Assembly: GCA_964636675.1 (NCBI GenBank)
Contig: CAZWUO010000110.1
Coordinates: forward strand, 1-11,950
Direction of reading: 5' to 3'
Source: JALUUH01 sp964636675
GTDB lineage: Bacteria > Pseudomonadota > Gammaproteobacteria > S012-40
Length of the DNA: 11,950 bases
The notes under the pieces are model-generated. The model worked only from the letters and a program-made list of their open reading frames with translations. It searched no databases and had not been told where the DNA came from. Numbering within the stretch: position 1 is the first letter of the stretch; each line of letters starts with the position of its first letter. Positions 1-6,339 of the stretch are shown piece by piece. The translations under genes and the position numbers were made by a program.

Positions 1-358
1 TATTTCTGAGGCGCGAGTCCAGATCGGCAAGATCGATCGGTTTGGTAATATAGTCAGACGCACCCGCAGCGAAAGCACGATCAACGTCGGCTTTGCTGGC
101 AAGTGCAGTCACCATGACGATCGGCGTCGAGGCATGGCTGGGAAGGTGACGCACCCAATAACAAAGATCATCGCCCTCAATTTCAGGCATTCTCATATCA
201 AAAAGAAAACACTCAAAAGGAGGATCGGCCCGTGCAATAAGCTGAGCCGCTTCCACAGCACTTTCCGCCAACGCCACGTCGCCGAAGCCGGAAAGAAAAA
301 GCATTTTCTTTAGCAATTGCAATATAAGGGGGTCATCATCTACAGCAAGTATCTTCAC
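1..358 (-). CDS. Response regulator, receiver domain (partial, C-terminus off the left edge)
   Basis: The minus-strand frame is open from a GTG at 358 to the window edge, giving 119 residues of a CheY-like receiver domain. It starts MKILAVDDD, with the acidic pocket at D7-D9. The phospho-acceptor is D54 in the segment FDMRMP, the switch threonine is T84 (VMVTA), and the conserved lysine is K106 in DYITKP. The domain is complete apart from its last helix; what follows is unknown. It is a paralogue of the receivers at 1418-2740 and 6336-7343, with the same spacing of D54/T84/K106 as the former, so a GGDEF-like or Hpt module may follow outside the window. GTG is chosen because the receiver fold begins exactly there, as MKIL.VDDD does in its paralogue; the ribosome site (AAGAG) is weak. 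GC (48 and 58% in two counted lines) is higher than in the other signalling genes. Confidence 0.9.
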   Translation of the reverse strand, partial: MKILAVDDDPLILQLLKKMLFLSGFGDVALAESAVEAAQLIARADPPFECFLFDMRMPEIEGDDLCYWVRHLPSHASTPIVMVTALASKADVDRAFAAGASDYITKPIDLADLDSRLRN

Positions 359-628
359 AGCTCTACTCTTATTTTTTTGGTGAACTAAATACAGTATGCC
401 ACAACGTTTGGACATCCAGAAAGCAAAAAGAATCGTGTGAATATTGTTGGCCAGAGTCTTGGTGGCTATTTTGTACGGCTTCAGATTTCCAAATGGTGTT
501 TTTGCCGGGCCGAAGAATATTTTTGATCGGCGTTTCCGCATCTTCCAAAGTTCATCGACCCGGTTCAAAGCGCGTCTCGCGCCGGTTTTGGAACTGCTAA
601 AGAAATGCTTGCTCTGTCGCGAATGCTA

Positions 629-667
629 CCACCGCACAGTTTTGCCAGCCCAAAGTGAATGCGGTGG
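629..667. repeat. Long inverted repeat, hairpin-forming
   Basis: CCACCGCA at 629-636 is the exact complement of TGCGGTGG at 660-667. The 23-base middle can form a further short stem, TTTG / CAAA, around a six-base loop. On the plus strand it is followed by CAAATAATGATTTT, not a clean T-run, so it is at best a weak terminator; a structured RNA or operator is equally possible. Confidence 0.5.
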
Positions 668-699
668 CAAATAATGATTTTGTGGGTGTATCACTCAGT

Positions 700-727
700 T
701 TGACGCCCGTAACTTATTGTTTCTAAA
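700..727 (+). promoter_or_regulatory. Candidate sigma-70-type promoter for the small membrane genes
   Basis: TTGACG at 700-705 matches the -35 consensus at 5 of 6 positions. It is followed after 16 bases by TCTAAA at 722-727, which matches the -10 consensus at 4 of 6. It points toward the two small genes at 812 and 1040. It is a sequence match only and the -10 element is mediocre. Confidence 0.3.
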
Positions 728-731
728 ATCG

Positions 732-780
732 GCCTAATAGATGTCACAATTGCATATTATTTACAATGCAAGCCTAATAG
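732..780 (+). repeat. Direct repeat GCCTAATAG, 40 bp apart, flanking an inverted repeat
   Basis: GCCTAATAG occurs at 732-740 and again at 772-780, a start-to-start distance of 40 bp, near four helical turns. Between them TTGCAT (750-755) and ATGCAA (766-771) form an inverted repeat. The array lies just upstream of the small membrane protein genes and just downstream of the candidate promoter. This layout is typical of regulator-binding sites, but no regulator is identified. Confidence 0.4.
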
Positions 781-811
781 TCAAAGTTTTGGAATTGCTG
801 GCGAAAACGGG

Positions 812-964
812 ATGCAGACCATGAAATTGAACCCAAGAGATAACATAGCCGATTTCATCCAAGGCAAGGACGCAGCAACGAGCAGTCAGATTATTCTAAT
901 AATGTTACTGATTGTAGTTCCATCGATCGGAGTAAGTTTGATGTCTTTGATTATATCGAGTTAG
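812..964 (+). CDS. Small single-span membrane protein, possibly Flp-pilin-like
   Basis: The frame encodes 50 residues from ATG 812, or 47 from the ATG at 821. A short polar N-terminus with the segment FIQGKDAATSSQ is followed by a hydrophobic helix of about 25 residues (IILIMLLIVVPSIGVSLMSLII) ending at the C-terminus. Polar head plus one hydrophobic segment is the layout of Flp-type pilins, and FIQGKDAAT vaguely recalls their F..DE.GAT processing region. The hallmark glutamate and tyrosine of the Flp motif are absent, so this is a resemblance and not an assignment. There is no strong ribosome-binding site (CGGGA before ATG 821). It lies 75 bp upstream of, and co-directional with, the gene at 1040, which supports it being real. 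Confidence 0.4.
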   Translation: MQTMKLNPRDNIADFIQGKDAATSSQIILIMLLIVVPSIGVSLMSLIISS

Positions 965-1039
965 CGATGCCGTAAAAGGGGGTCGTCCGGAATACACGTC
1001 GACAAATACAGTTTCATCGACAAACTGAGGAAAAAAGCA

Positions 1040-1408
1040 ATGGAAAGTAACAAGCCAAATACAAATATCTTTCGACGATTTTTCAGCCGTCTATATTCGC
1101 ACATTTACCCAGAATCTGCCGGACCGTTCCAAGAGTGCGGCGTGATTATACCACTAAAAGTACATAAAAATGAGGCTGCGCGAACATTTATTGGCAACGA
1201 ATCCGCTGCGGTAACGGTCGATATTGTTGTTCTGACTGCAGGTTTAATGGGTCTGGCAATATCGGTGCTTATTACTACAGGAGACAGCATCGTGGCACAG
1301 TCAGACAAAGTCGCATTGTGTATGAAGAAAAACAGAGTCCTTCTCAACGCGAATGTTGACTATGACAAAAGGTTGAAGCGTGCTGCAAGGAAATGTAGCA
1401 AACTCTGA
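1040..1408 (+). CDS. Small membrane protein with AVTVD.VVLTA signature (Flp/Tad-associated-like)
   Basis: This 122-residue protein begins at an ATG preceded by GAGG at 1027-1030, a well-placed ribosome site. Residues 1-55 are basic and polar. Residues 56-79 (AAVTVDIVVLTAGLMGLAIS and on) are one hydrophobic helix. The core AVTVDxVVLTA is a signature I know from short Rhodobacterales proteins built like Flp pilins (DE.GAVTVDWVVLTAA), of unproven role in surface appendages. Two things are odd: a longer N-terminus than usual, and a basic C-terminal tail of about 40 residues (ending KRLKRAARKCSKL) where the family usually has a short acidic tail. The tail could reflect an old frameshift. The gene ends 9 bp before the stop of the convergent regulator at 1418, so any transcription terminator must lie inside coding sequence. 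Confidence 0.6.
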   Translation: MESNKPNTNIFRRFFSRLYSHIYPESAGPFQECGVIIPLKVHKNEAARTFIGNESAAVTVDIVVLTAGLMGLAISVLITTGDSIVAQSDKVALCMKKNRVLLNANVDYDKRLKRAARKCSKL

Positions 1409-1417
1409 CGACGGACA

Positions 1418-2740
1418 CTATTCGCTTAGGCTGTTGACGATGGTTTCTTCAATCTCGTCAAGCAATTCGTTTACTGATGTAGATATGCCGAGGTCTCGCT
1501 GTATTAAATTAATTGGACTGGTAGGGTTGTTCGATAATTTCTCAGTATCGGCGGCAAGTTTCCCGAGTTTTCCAAACCCTAAAGTTGGTGCGACACCGGA
1601 AATTTTGTGAGCGATGCTCATTATTTCTTTGATTTCTTCAATACTGCTATTTTCTCCAACAAGACTTCCGCTAAGAGTTTCAAGTCGTGCCAAATACCTA
1701 TTTAGAACCGCCAAATACTGTGGAACCATTCGCTTCATTCGCAATTCAAGTTCCATCTGGGGTGTAATTTGTGGGTCGCTTTTCGCTAGATTAATTTTAG
1801 TTGTAAGCATTGCTGATTGGCTGTCTATTTCCCCAATAATCGAATGAAGAATCTCAACCGGATGTTCTGCCGAAATCTGGTTAAAGTCGATGGTGTTTCC
1901 AAAGGTCAGTTTCATAAATAATTTTGGTCTGTCCAATGCATCCATTGTCATTCGATTAAGTTCTTCTTGAATTAACTTTTTGTCTTCAGATGTTAATTTA
2001 TTCGCAAGGTGTCCATTTGTAAGTAGACACACATATTTTCCGTGGCCGAAATAGCTATAAACTCTACCGTCACGAGACTGAAATTCGGAAACGACATTAG
2101 CAACATCTGAAATCAGCTGGAAAAGGTGTATATCATCCAGATCCGAAGATATTTCGTGGAAATTTTCTATTCTAAAACTCTCTAAAGCAGAATGTATTAG
2201 AACAGCATGCGGAATTTGTTGAAGTGTTGTTTCAAAAATCGAGGGTTCTACAAATCCGATTGTGTCGACGACTACTGGAATTTCGTTGGAAGGAGAATTG
2301 AGAGATTTAACCAATTTCGTCAGTTCGGAAATAGATTCATCTTTCTCCGCAACAATTTTATATTGTTCTGATAGTTTTCGCGCAGACCCAACGCGGGCCA
2401 CCAAGTCCAGCACTTCGAATGGTTTCGTGATGTAATCAGTTGCACCTACCAACAGAGCGGCATCAACATACGACTTTTCATGAAGAGCCGTTACCATAAT
2501 AATCGGGGTTTCTTTATAGATCGGAATATCACGAATTTTGCTACAAAGTTCGATACCGTCAATCCCTGGCATTTGAATATCAAGCATTAGGCAATCAAAT
2601 GGAACACCATCTTCATCAAGAATTGTTAGCGCTTCCATACCAGAATCCGCCAAAATTACATCCGAATATCCAGAGAGTTCCAATCCATCTTTTATTATGG
2701 ATCGCGAAACAAAATCATCGTCAACAACCAATATCTTCAT
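1418..2740 (-). CDS. Response regulator: receiver + degenerate GGDEF-like domain + Hpt
   Basis: This is a 440-residue cytoplasmic phosphorelay protein. Residues 1-125 form a receiver domain: acidic D7-D9, phospho-acceptor D54 (LDIQMP), T84, and K106 (DYITKPF). Residues about 175-285 read as a diguanylate-cyclase fold by eye. HAVLIHSALESF stands where the metal-binding strand would be, and YFGHGKYVCLL where RYGGDEFxxLL is expected. The signature residues are therefore replaced (FGHGKY) and cyclase activity is not expected. Residues about 335-440 form an Hpt domain with AHKISG, active histidine H378, followed by the helix LGKLAADTEKL. The ATG at 2740 has GGAG about 10 bases upstream. It follows the kinase at 3037-5613 on the same strand after 296 bp, so that kinase is the likely phosphodonor (inference). 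No DNA-binding output is present. It is a paralogue of 6336-7343 plus 5986-6339. Confidence 0.88.
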   Translation of the reverse strand: MKILVVDDDFVSRSIIKDGLELSGYSDVILADSGMEALTILDEDGVPFDCLMLDIQMPGIDGIELCSKIRDIPIYKETPIIMVTALHEKSYVDAALLVGATDYITKPFEVLDLVARVGSARKLSEQYKIVAEKDESISELTKLVKSLNSPSNEIPVVVDTIGFVEPSIFETTLQQIPHAVLIHSALESFRIENFHEISSDLDDIHLFQLISDVANVVSEFQSRDGRVYSYFGHGKYVCLLTNGHLANKLTSEDKKLIQEELNRMTMDALDRPKLFMKLTFGNTIDFNQISAEHPVEILHSIIGEIDSQSAMLTTKINLAKSDPQITPQMELELRMKRMVPQYLAVLNRYLARLETLSGSLVGENSSIEEIKEIMSIAHKISGVAPTLGFGKLGKLAADTEKLSNNPTSPINLIQRDLGISTSVNELLDEIEETIVNSLSE

Positions 2741-3036
2741 GCCTGTAAAACTCCAGATTCAGCGTTGGTGAAATCTAAATTAATTTGTACGACGCGTAGC
2801 GTTGAAAAGAGAATACACACACAACCAATATAGAAACAATCTGCTTAACGTTCGATTTGTGCAATTATTTAAACTTTGATTTTTGCGCAACGCTGTAAAA
2901 CTTCGTCTGTTTTGATTGATGCCACCCCAATTAAAAGTGCCTCGACTAGGCTACGAGATCTCGGTGCTCAGTTTGTTTTAAGACACTCAATTTTGATGCT
3001 CCACTTTTGGTTTAGATTAGCAGGTAGAACAAGTAG
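2741..3036. other. Spacer between the kinase and the regulator, with a palindrome and a weak terminator-like hairpin
   Basis: These 296 bases contain no gene. CGAGATCTCG at 2954-2963 is a perfect 10-bp palindrome. On the minus strand GCCT-AGTCG-AGGC followed by ACTTTT forms a small hairpin with a short T-run, which could weakly terminate kinase transcription. The rest is AT-rich and sits upstream of the regulator at 2740, so a separate promoter for that gene is plausible, but I cannot point to a convincing -35/-10 pair. Confidence 0.4.
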
Positions 3037-5613
3037 CTAAGTGGAGGGAATTACCGATTCTTGAAGATCAAAAAAGAATGTTGTTCCAACGCCTACTTTA
3101 CTTTCAAAGTGAATTGAACCGCCGTGACTTTCGACTATTGATTTACAGATACTTAAGCCAAGTCCTGCACCGCCTCTTCGACGATTGTCAGATGAGTCAA
3201 CTTGACCAAATTCTTCAAATATCCTGTCCTTTTTTGCATCTGGAATTCCTACTCCAAAATCTCTGACAGCTACGAGAAACCTGTCGGAGGTTCGGGAAAT
3301 GTCGATCTCGACGATTGCACCAATTTTGGAAAATTTTGCTGCGTTCGACATCAGATTTGTCATAACTTGCAACAGACGTTTTTTGTCACCCACTACCATC
3401 GCAACTGAGTCAGTAATTGGACCGCGGAAAGTCACTTCATATTCTTCGCCAATACCCTTGTTTATGTCGATCGCTTCATTGACTAGCGCCACTAGATCCA
3501 TAGGTGCCATCTGCAGATCTAAATTCCCAGCCTTAGCCAATTCGACGTCTAGCATATCGTTGATAATTCTCTCCAACCGGTCACTGTTCTTGTTTGCTAA
3601 CTCTAATATCTCAACTGCTTTTTTCGGGATCTTTCCCGTCATTCCTGCGGCTACCAAACCCACCGCTCCTTTGATCGAGGTCAGTGGCGTTCTCAATTCA
3701 TGGCTGACAGTTGACAAAAAATCCGACTTAGCTTTTTCGATTTCCCTACGTTCACGGATATTTCGAGTAATTGCTACGAATCGCGGCTTAGCGCCGTCGG
3801 GTTCGATAATCTGAAGAAGAACTTCGAACGGAATCAATTCCCCTTCACTGTTTAGGTGCTCTGTTTCATATGTAATGGAATTTACTGTACCGAAAACAAG
3901 AGGTTTGCATCGCGCTCTGAACGCTTCCAAATTGAAGTTTGGGTTCAGATTTTTTGGCGTCATTCGCAAATATTGTTTTAGGCTATGTCCCGACAGATTT
4001 TTAGCGGCCTGATTTACATAGAAAAACTTTAATGAATCCGGCCAGAACATATACACTGGGTCTACAATATTATCGAGGGTTGCTTCGAACTGACTAATTT
4101 GCAATTCGCTTGCTCTTTTTTCACCAATATCTCTTACCACAGCAAGAAAATGTGGGTTTTCGCCCGGTTGCTCAATCAGTTGTAAGCTAATTTCGACCGG
4201 AACAATTGACCCGTCTTTGTGTTGGTGATTGGCTTGAAATTCAATGATACTTTCGGTGTGATCCAGAAGAGGTGCTATCAATTCGCGAAATCGATCTTCA
4301 TCAATATCCGGCTTTATTTCTACAGGACCAAGCTTGAGAATTTCTTTTTCCGGGTAACCAAGTTTCCTGCAGACAGCTTTGTTGACATAAAAGAATTTTA
4401 GCGTCTTGGGCCAAAACATGTAAACTTCGTCCTGTGTCAGGTCGAGAGTTGTTTTAAAGAGGCGTATCTGGGCTTCTTTTGTTTTCACTTCTGTAATGTC
4501 GGTTCTAATTGAAATATAGTGATCGGGGATTCCGTGATCGTCCAAAAACGGAATAATTGTAGCTTTCACCCAATAACAGCCCCCTGATTTCTTAAAATTT
4601 TTAATTTCCCCCGCCCAAACATTTCCGTTTGAAATAGTGCTCCACATCTCGTCGTAAAATTCGGGGGAATGTTCGTCGGATTTAAGCAGTCTATGGTTTT
4701 GTCCCAGCATCTCTTTTTCAGAGTAACCTGTGATTTCCAGAAATTTATTGTTTATATAGGTTATATTTCCGGCGGCGTCGGACATGCTTACAATTGCATG
4801 CTCATCCAACGCTATTTTTTGAAACTCGATTTCCCGGTTTTTCTTCTCAAGCTCTGAGGCAAAAGAGTTGTAAGATTTTAACAGAGTTCCGAGTTCACTT
4901 TTTTCAACGCTTTTTGGAATTGTGACCGTTAAATCTGCGGCACCACTGTCGACATTTTCCACTAGTTCCCTTGCGGCTGCAACTAGTGGACTGCAGAACA
5001 ATCTGTAAAAAACGAAACTGAGCGTCGTTGCCAGTAATAAGATACTGGTAAGTGTCAGGAGCAGTTCTGAGCGAGCATTTGATATTAGTAAATCCGTCAC
5101 TTGGTAAGGGTTAACGAATACGCGTAAAAAACCCACGGATTCCACGCGGTTTGGGACAAATAACGCGATTTCATTAAGAATATTATCGTCATAAAAATAC
5201 TCAGCAAACCAACCCCTTTTTTCTGCAACAACAACGGGAGCGCTCCCAGCGATCTTAGCACCGTCTTCGCCGAACATTTCTGCCCCATCGACGCCAGATA
5301 AAGAGGACAGTCCAGATATTATAAGTGCGGTCTTATTCTCATCGGCGTTGTAGATCGCTTCAGCTGCGTCCAGCACAATCGAATCCAACGTGTTTTGAAC
5401 TGCTGCGTGGAGTTTTTTTTGACCGCTGTGAACATCAAGGTTAAACTGGACAAATGCTACAAGTAGTCCGGTAACGATACCGATTACGGCGGTGTATAAA
5501 AATATCCTAGGTAAGAGGCTGTGAGCCGTCGAAGGGTGATTCAATTTGGAAGCTGTTGAAACTGATCTTCTTGGGGCCAAACCTGTAACGGTATTTTTTG
5601 CTGCCTGGGTCAA
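3037..5613 (-). CDS. Membrane sensor histidine kinase: periplasmic sensor, HAMP, three PAS, HisKA, HATPase
   Basis: This 858-residue inner-membrane kinase would autophosphorylate on histidine and pass phosphate to a receiver protein. In order: membrane helix about 33-56; extracytoplasmic sensor about 58-182 of unassigned family; membrane helix about 183-205; HAMP about 207-256; PAS1 about 265-378 (GQNHRLLKSDEHSP, YWVKATIIPFLDD, IRTDITE); PAS2 about 384-498; PAS3 about 507-620; HisKA with the H-box SHELRTPLTS and H638; HATPase with N757 (NLMSNAAKFS), G1 DFGVGIP (785-791) and G2 GGAGLGL (814-820). PAS2 and PAS3 are tandem copies sharing VYMFWPxxLKFFYVN. There is no receiver or Hpt domain. The start is TTG at 5613: AGGGTG lies about five bases upstream and an in-frame TGA two codons before excludes an earlier start. 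Its closest paralogue here is 7894-9600. The likely partner is the regulator at 1418-2740, inferred from adjacency. Confidence 0.92.
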   Translation of the reverse strand: MTQAAKNTVTGLAPRRSVSTASKLNHPSTAHSLLPRIFLYTAVIGIVTGLLVAFVQFNLDVHSGQKKLHAAVQNTLDSIVLDAAEAIYNADENKTALIISGLSSLSGVDGAEMFGEDGAKIAGSAPVVVAEKRGWFAEYFYDDNILNEIALFVPNRVESVGFLRVFVNPYQVTDLLISNARSELLLTLTSILLLATTLSFVFYRLFCSPLVAAARELVENVDSGAADLTVTIPKSVEKSELGTLLKSYNSFASELEKKNREIEFQKIALDEHAIVSMSDAAGNITYINNKFLEITGYSEKEMLGQNHRLLKSDEHSPEFYDEMWSTISNGNVWAGEIKNFKKSGGCYWVKATIIPFLDDHGIPDHYISIRTDITEVKTKEAQIRLFKTTLDLTQDEVYMFWPKTLKFFYVNKAVCRKLGYPEKEILKLGPVEIKPDIDEDRFRELIAPLLDHTESIIEFQANHQHKDGSIVPVEISLQLIEQPGENPHFLAVVRDIGEKRASELQISQFEATLDNIVDPVYMFWPDSLKFFYVNQAAKNLSGHSLKQYLRMTPKNLNPNFNLEAFRARCKPLVFGTVNSITYETEHLNSEGELIPFEVLLQIIEPDGAKPRFVAITRNIRERREIEKAKSDFLSTVSHELRTPLTSIKGAVGLVAAGMTGKIPKKAVEILELANKNSDRLERIINDMLDVELAKAGNLDLQMAPMDLVALVNEAIDINKGIGEEYEVTFRGPITDSVAMVVGDKKRLLQVMTNLMSNAAKFSKIGAIVEIDISRTSDRFLVAVRDFGVGIPDAKKDRIFEEFGQVDSSDNRRRGGAGLGLSICKSIVESHGGSIHFESKVGVGTTFFFDLQESVIPST

Positions 5614-5985
5614 TTTTCACCCTACTCGACAGTATCTGTTTTTCATCGATACAGCTAAGTGATCGATGTCAGAACTGATTTCTGTTAAACTGCCAACGCA
5701 TGAACCGAAAACATCTGGCACAGTAAAATTCTTAGTTGTAATCATTATTGCTCCAAAAACATATTTTGGTAAAAAATGGACAACTGATAAAAACAACGGT
5801 CTTTACTACGTTCAATTTTCCAATTCAGCTTTCACCAAGGTAGAATGAAAAATTGTCATTTCAACTTCGAGGTAATGACGCCCTAGGGCGTTTGTAAATG
5901 ATTAATATCAACTCAGGGGTGCAACCCAATCAGTAGTCCTATTTTCACAACACAAATGATCTGATCGGTTCAATATCCATTTTCT
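5614..5985. other. Intergenic region upstream of the kinase, with a 14-bp perfect palindrome
   Basis: These 372 bases separate the Hpt gene (stop at 5986) from the kinase start at 5613; both are read leftward. A 60-codon plus-strand open frame at 5666-5848 has no family features and I do not call it. The most conspicuous element is the palindrome at 5878-5891, listed separately. The gap is long enough to hold an independent promoter for the kinase, so the Hpt and kinase genes need not be one operon. Confidence 0.45.
5878..5891. repeat. Perfect 14-bp palindrome ACGCCCTAGGGCGT
   Basis: The sequence equals its own reverse complement over 14 bases and is GC-rich in an AT-rich surround. It lies about 95 bp past the stop codon of the Hpt gene. 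As RNA it can fold to a five-base-pair stem with a CTAG loop. On the plus strand it runs into TTTG, on the minus strand into CATTACC, so it lacks the T-run of an intrinsic terminator. An operator site or a transcript-end hairpin are both possible. Confidence 0.5.
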
Positions 5986-6339
5986 CTAAGTCTTTAATAT
6001 ATCAAGACAACACCGAACAAAGTTTTCGGATTCTGAAATTAGCTCTTCAATTTCGCATGCGTTCGGGTTTCCAATTAAATATAAATGGATACTGAAATCC
6101 AGTTTTGCAGCCCGTTTTCCTAAATCGGGATAGCCAACGGGTTTTGCAATTCCCGATATTTTGTGTGTTATCTCGCCTATTTTTTTCAAAGCGATATTTG
6201 AATTTTGTAAGTCCGAGATGTTTTTCGTATGAGCTTCTATTTCTAATACTTGCCCTTCTAATCGCTGCAAAAAACGAATACCGATAGTCGCCAACGTCGA
6301 CGACAACCTGCTCGTTTCGGGCTCATTCGCCAAATTCAA
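5986..6339 (-). CDS. Stand-alone Hpt (histidine phosphotransfer) protein
   Basis: This protein of about 117 residues corresponds to the Hpt domain of the 1418-2740 regulator. The core is ITHKISGIAKPVGY with active histidine H59 and the HxxxG spacing (H59, G63), followed by the helix PDLGKRAAKLD. The start is TTG at 6339. It shares the four bases TTGA with the TGA stop of the upstream receiver gene, a layout that implies translational coupling. No ATG occurs anywhere in the frame, and the TTG is the only reasonable start. It would take phosphate from the receiver encoded just upstream, or from 9688-10077, and pass it on (inference). In the paralogue the same segment is fused in one chain, so this gene arose by splitting of a fused gene, or the other by fusion. 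A sequencing-level frameshift at the junction is the alternative. Confidence 0.8.
   Translation of the reverse strand: MNLANEPETSRLSSTLATIGIRFLQRLEGQVLEIEAHTKNISDLQNSNIALKKIGEITHKISGIAKPVGYPDLGKRAAKLDFSIHLYLIGNPNACEIEELISESENFVRCCLDILKT

Larger units (their letters stand above)
359..811. other. Non-coding stretch between the edge regulator and the small membrane genes
   Basis: These 453 bases hold no gene I can support. A 76-codon open frame at 444-674 has no recognisable motif. The stretch contains a long inverted repeat (629-667), a candidate plus-strand promoter (700-727) and a direct repeat flanking an inverted repeat (732-780). The regulator at 1-358 (minus) and the small genes at 812-1408 (plus) diverge from here, so promoters for both should lie inside it. 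I saw no clear -35/-10 pair for the minus-strand gene. Confidence 0.5.

Noticed and set aside
444..674. 76-codon open frame on the plus strand between the edge regulator and the small membrane genes
   Set aside because: It has no recognisable motif or hydrophobic segment and no good ribosome site, and its end overlaps the large inverted repeat at 629-667. Other frames in this stretch also gave nothing I recognise.
4479..4821. LOV photosensor in PAS1 of the large kinase
   Set aside because: The segment reads GQNHRLLKS, without the GxNCRFLQ cysteine needed for flavin photochemistry; it is an ordinary PAS domain.
5666..5848. 60-codon open frame on the plus strand in the gap upstream of the large kinase
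   Set aside because: It is short, AT-rich, without a convincing ribosome site or family features, and lies antiparallel in what should be the kinase promoter region.
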